From NCBI GenBank assembly GCA_033439265.1, contig JAVTVX010000010.1, forward strand, positions 12,570,001 to 12,634,000: DNA of 64,000 bases, in the 5' to 3' direction. The notes under the pieces are model-generated. The model worked only from the letters and a program-made list of their open reading frames with translations. It made no database searches and was not told the origin of the DNA. Both the position numbers and the translations under genes were made by a program. The stretch is from Dillenia suffruticosa. Lineage: Eukaryota; Streptophyta; Magnoliopsida; Dilleniales; Dilleniaceae. Positions 61,810-64,000 of the stretch are shown here, piece after piece (the first letter of the stretch is position 1; every line of letters starts with the position of its first letter).

Positions 61810-63827
61810 ACTTTTATCAACCGAAAGAGAGAAGCTTAAGTGAAAAGTGCCCCGAATGAAAGACGCAAGGGCTGTCTGGCAATTTATAATACGCCAAAAG
61901 GCCGAGAAAGTACGTGGCAAGTTACTTATCGTATGACTAAAAACTTATTGCATGGACAACAGTTAATAAACACAAAATAGTATACCAAATGAATTTTGTC
62001 GGCAATGCCTTCCAAACGAAGATTCTTTAGAGCTCTAAAAGGAAGCTGCTACATTGGATAGACAATTTAAAAGGTTACTAGTTCAATTTTTTATGTTCTT
62101 TTCTTTTTCTTTTTTTTTTTTTTAATAATGATTGATTGTGAATCAAATACTCATTTGCATCTAGATTTGTGACCTAAAAACTATACAATTGGGATAATAT
62201 CATTTATATAATTATTAAATAAATTTTAATTATTTAAAATTCGAAGTCGCATTAATTAAAAAAAAAAAAAAGTTACCATGCATACAATTGGGAGGGTATA
62301 TCAACTTAATATCTTTGCAAGTGGAAGTTGCACTTTGGCGGGCCTAAAGTTATTATCGACTTGGATAAGACTTTCCTCACCAGTGTCACATCAGTACAAC
62401 ACTAACAAGCTTTGACATTTTGATGTTGACTAGGGTTGTCAAAATTCTCGAAAGTGACACTAAAATATAAATTATTTATATTTTTAATACATAATCATAA
62501 TTTCATCCGATAAAATTAAAATTTTTAAATTTGATAAACAAAATAATTAAGATAATACGTGATAAAATAAAGATTGAGTTGAGTTTATTACAAAGATCTA
62601 ATTTTCAAAATATATATATAAAAAGACCAAATAGATCTAATGATCTATTTGAAAAAGTTTAACAATTCCAACCAAAAAATAGAAAAGTTTAATAATAGAC
62701 ACCACTGAACTATTTAATATAAAAGATAAGGATATATAACAATAAACTCTTAATTCTTTTTATATTGAAATTTGATTTTACTTGTAAGCTTGTATATTTT
62801 TTAATAAAAAATTATTTTATTGAAAAGTATAATATATTGAATAAGAGAAAATATAGATAAGTTAGTTGAAATGGGAATGGTTGAACACGAAAACTGTAGG
62901 TGGAACATTTGGAAGAAAATGACATCATCCGATCTTTTGTTTCCAATGTCCACATCAATGCATCAATTGATATGCACGCCGGGTTGCATATATTTCTGAT
63001 CATCGTGCGCGGAAATGGAAAGCGACAGTTTATTTTATGTCTAATCTTGACATTTCCCGTTGGGAGTTCTAAATTGGAGTTTTATTTTGTTTTAATTAAA
63101 ATATTTTTTACGCGGAATCGTAACTATCAAAATTTTGAACTCATTTTACTTATTAATTTGATTTCGATAATAAATTATTTTCTAAAAACATCTGCAAAGC
63201 AAATAGATAGGATTTATTCTTTATTTTTATTTTGTGAATAATATTATTTGTAGAGTTAGAATTAAATTTTACATATATATTTTTCTAATTCTTAATCCAA
63301 AAAATTTAAGTTTGAACCAACTTTAGAAATTTCTGTAGAGTTGATTTTACTTTCCAACACAAAGTATTTCGAATAAATACGTAAAACTTGCATCAAATAA
63401 ATATGATGTTAGATCAATAGCAAAATATAGTTGTAACTTAAATTGAGTATTTATAGTCTAAATGAAGATAGTGATCCAAAAAAACAGTTGTTTGGAGAAA
63501 AATGAAAACCCCAATCAAGCTAATAGAAGATGTAAAGTAAAACTCAAAATTCAATTTTGGGTAATTAAGATTTATTTATGGCATTTTTTTGGATTATGCA
63601 TATTGGATCGATTTACCAATAATATACAAGGAGCTTTCCGCCATTATTAATCATAAAGAAAAAGTACATGAAACATTAGATGCACACAAAGTTATAGATT
63701 TATTTCAATGACAAATATAAAGTTACACACCGAAAAATATGTATTTCACATGTTTGTAGAGATTCCAAATACATGAGAGACTACCAACTAAATGCTCTAG
63801 CAAATCTTTGTTGCATCTTCTTCAAGG

Positions 63828-64000
63828 TTATACACATGCAATGGAGCAGCAAGCATATAGAATCATGCCGGTGAAGGCAGCCAAGGCTAAGAGCACGACA
63901 ATAATGTAAACCTTAAACTTAAACCACTCGACCTCATCGGGCTTAATGATCACTTGCCTAACCTCGCCTTGCCCGTCTCCATGTCAGGTGGCTCTGAGGT
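63828..64000 (-). pseudogene. Second copy of member B, partial and frameshifted
   Basis: Bases 63828-63962 equal 47562-47696 exactly. After that ten bases present in block 1 (near 47698-47707) are missing here. This shifts the frame in the KARASG loop, so the reading frame from the N-terminal side would stop at once and lose the last hydrophobic segment. The N-terminal half is beyond the window. It could be a dead copy or an assembly error. Confidence 0.65.

Larger units (their letters stand above)
58474..64000. repeat. Segmental duplication, block 2 (runs off the window)
   Basis: The same order as 43165-47730. Differences from block 1 include: an extra 560 bases at about 58616-59171 starting with a long T run; an extra 350 bases or so at about 59690-60060; loss of about 86 bases near 60317; and a SINE at about 60900-61159. 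It also lacks part of the 45960-46190 stretch. Homology continues to the window end. Confidence 0.9.

Overview
The window is nuclear DNA of a dicotyledonous plant. The genes have many short exons with GT-AG introns, AT-rich introns and intergenic DNA, and products of plant-specific families: CLPT, TBL, MAP65, AHL, and an enolase carrying the plant-type EWGW insert. The exact species cannot be read from the sequence; a woody eudicot is my guess. Exon coordinates were worked out by hand from splice sites and reading frame. The exon lengths of every multi-exon gene called intact sum to a multiple of three.

Left part (1-37.4 kb) is an ordinary gene-rich region. In order it holds a decayed CPSF160 remnant (minus strand, with a hAT-like non-autonomous element in one intron), CLPT (minus, 6 exons), a TBL-type polysaccharide O-acetyltransferase (plus, 4 exons, one GC-AG intron), MAP65-3-like (plus, 12 exons), an AHL AT-hook factor (plus, 5 exons), a small broken minus-strand gene, and the EBP2 rRNA-processing factor (minus, one coding exon plus a 5'UTR intron). 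These are housekeeping or developmental genes with no operon-like link.

Middle part (37.4-43.1 kb) is AT-rich and carries the most unusual object: about 13 tandem units of roughly 220 bp. Each has a tRNA-Val(AAC)-like copy followed by a conserved AT-rich spacer. Only one copy (40379-40452) folds as a complete tRNA; the others are in graded decay.

Right part (43.1-64 kb) is a young, rearranged region built around a small family of uncharacterised membrane proteins (about 168 residues, RYQLDLNRID motif, three hydrophobic segments). Six relatives are visible, all on the minus strand: two pairs in two large duplicated blocks (43.2-48.1 kb and 58.5-64 kb), a truncated copy at the junction of the second block, and a copy split by an LTR element. 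The blocks differ by scattered substitutions and indels, except for about 905 bp that I read as identical. This suggests gene conversion, a second event or an assembly artefact. Between the blocks lie a complete cytosolic enolase gene (17 exons), a TRIM-like element, and a roughly 2.07 kb non-autonomous LTR retroelement. That element carries an aldo-keto reductase fragment and a nested SINE. A second SINE entered block 2 after the duplication.
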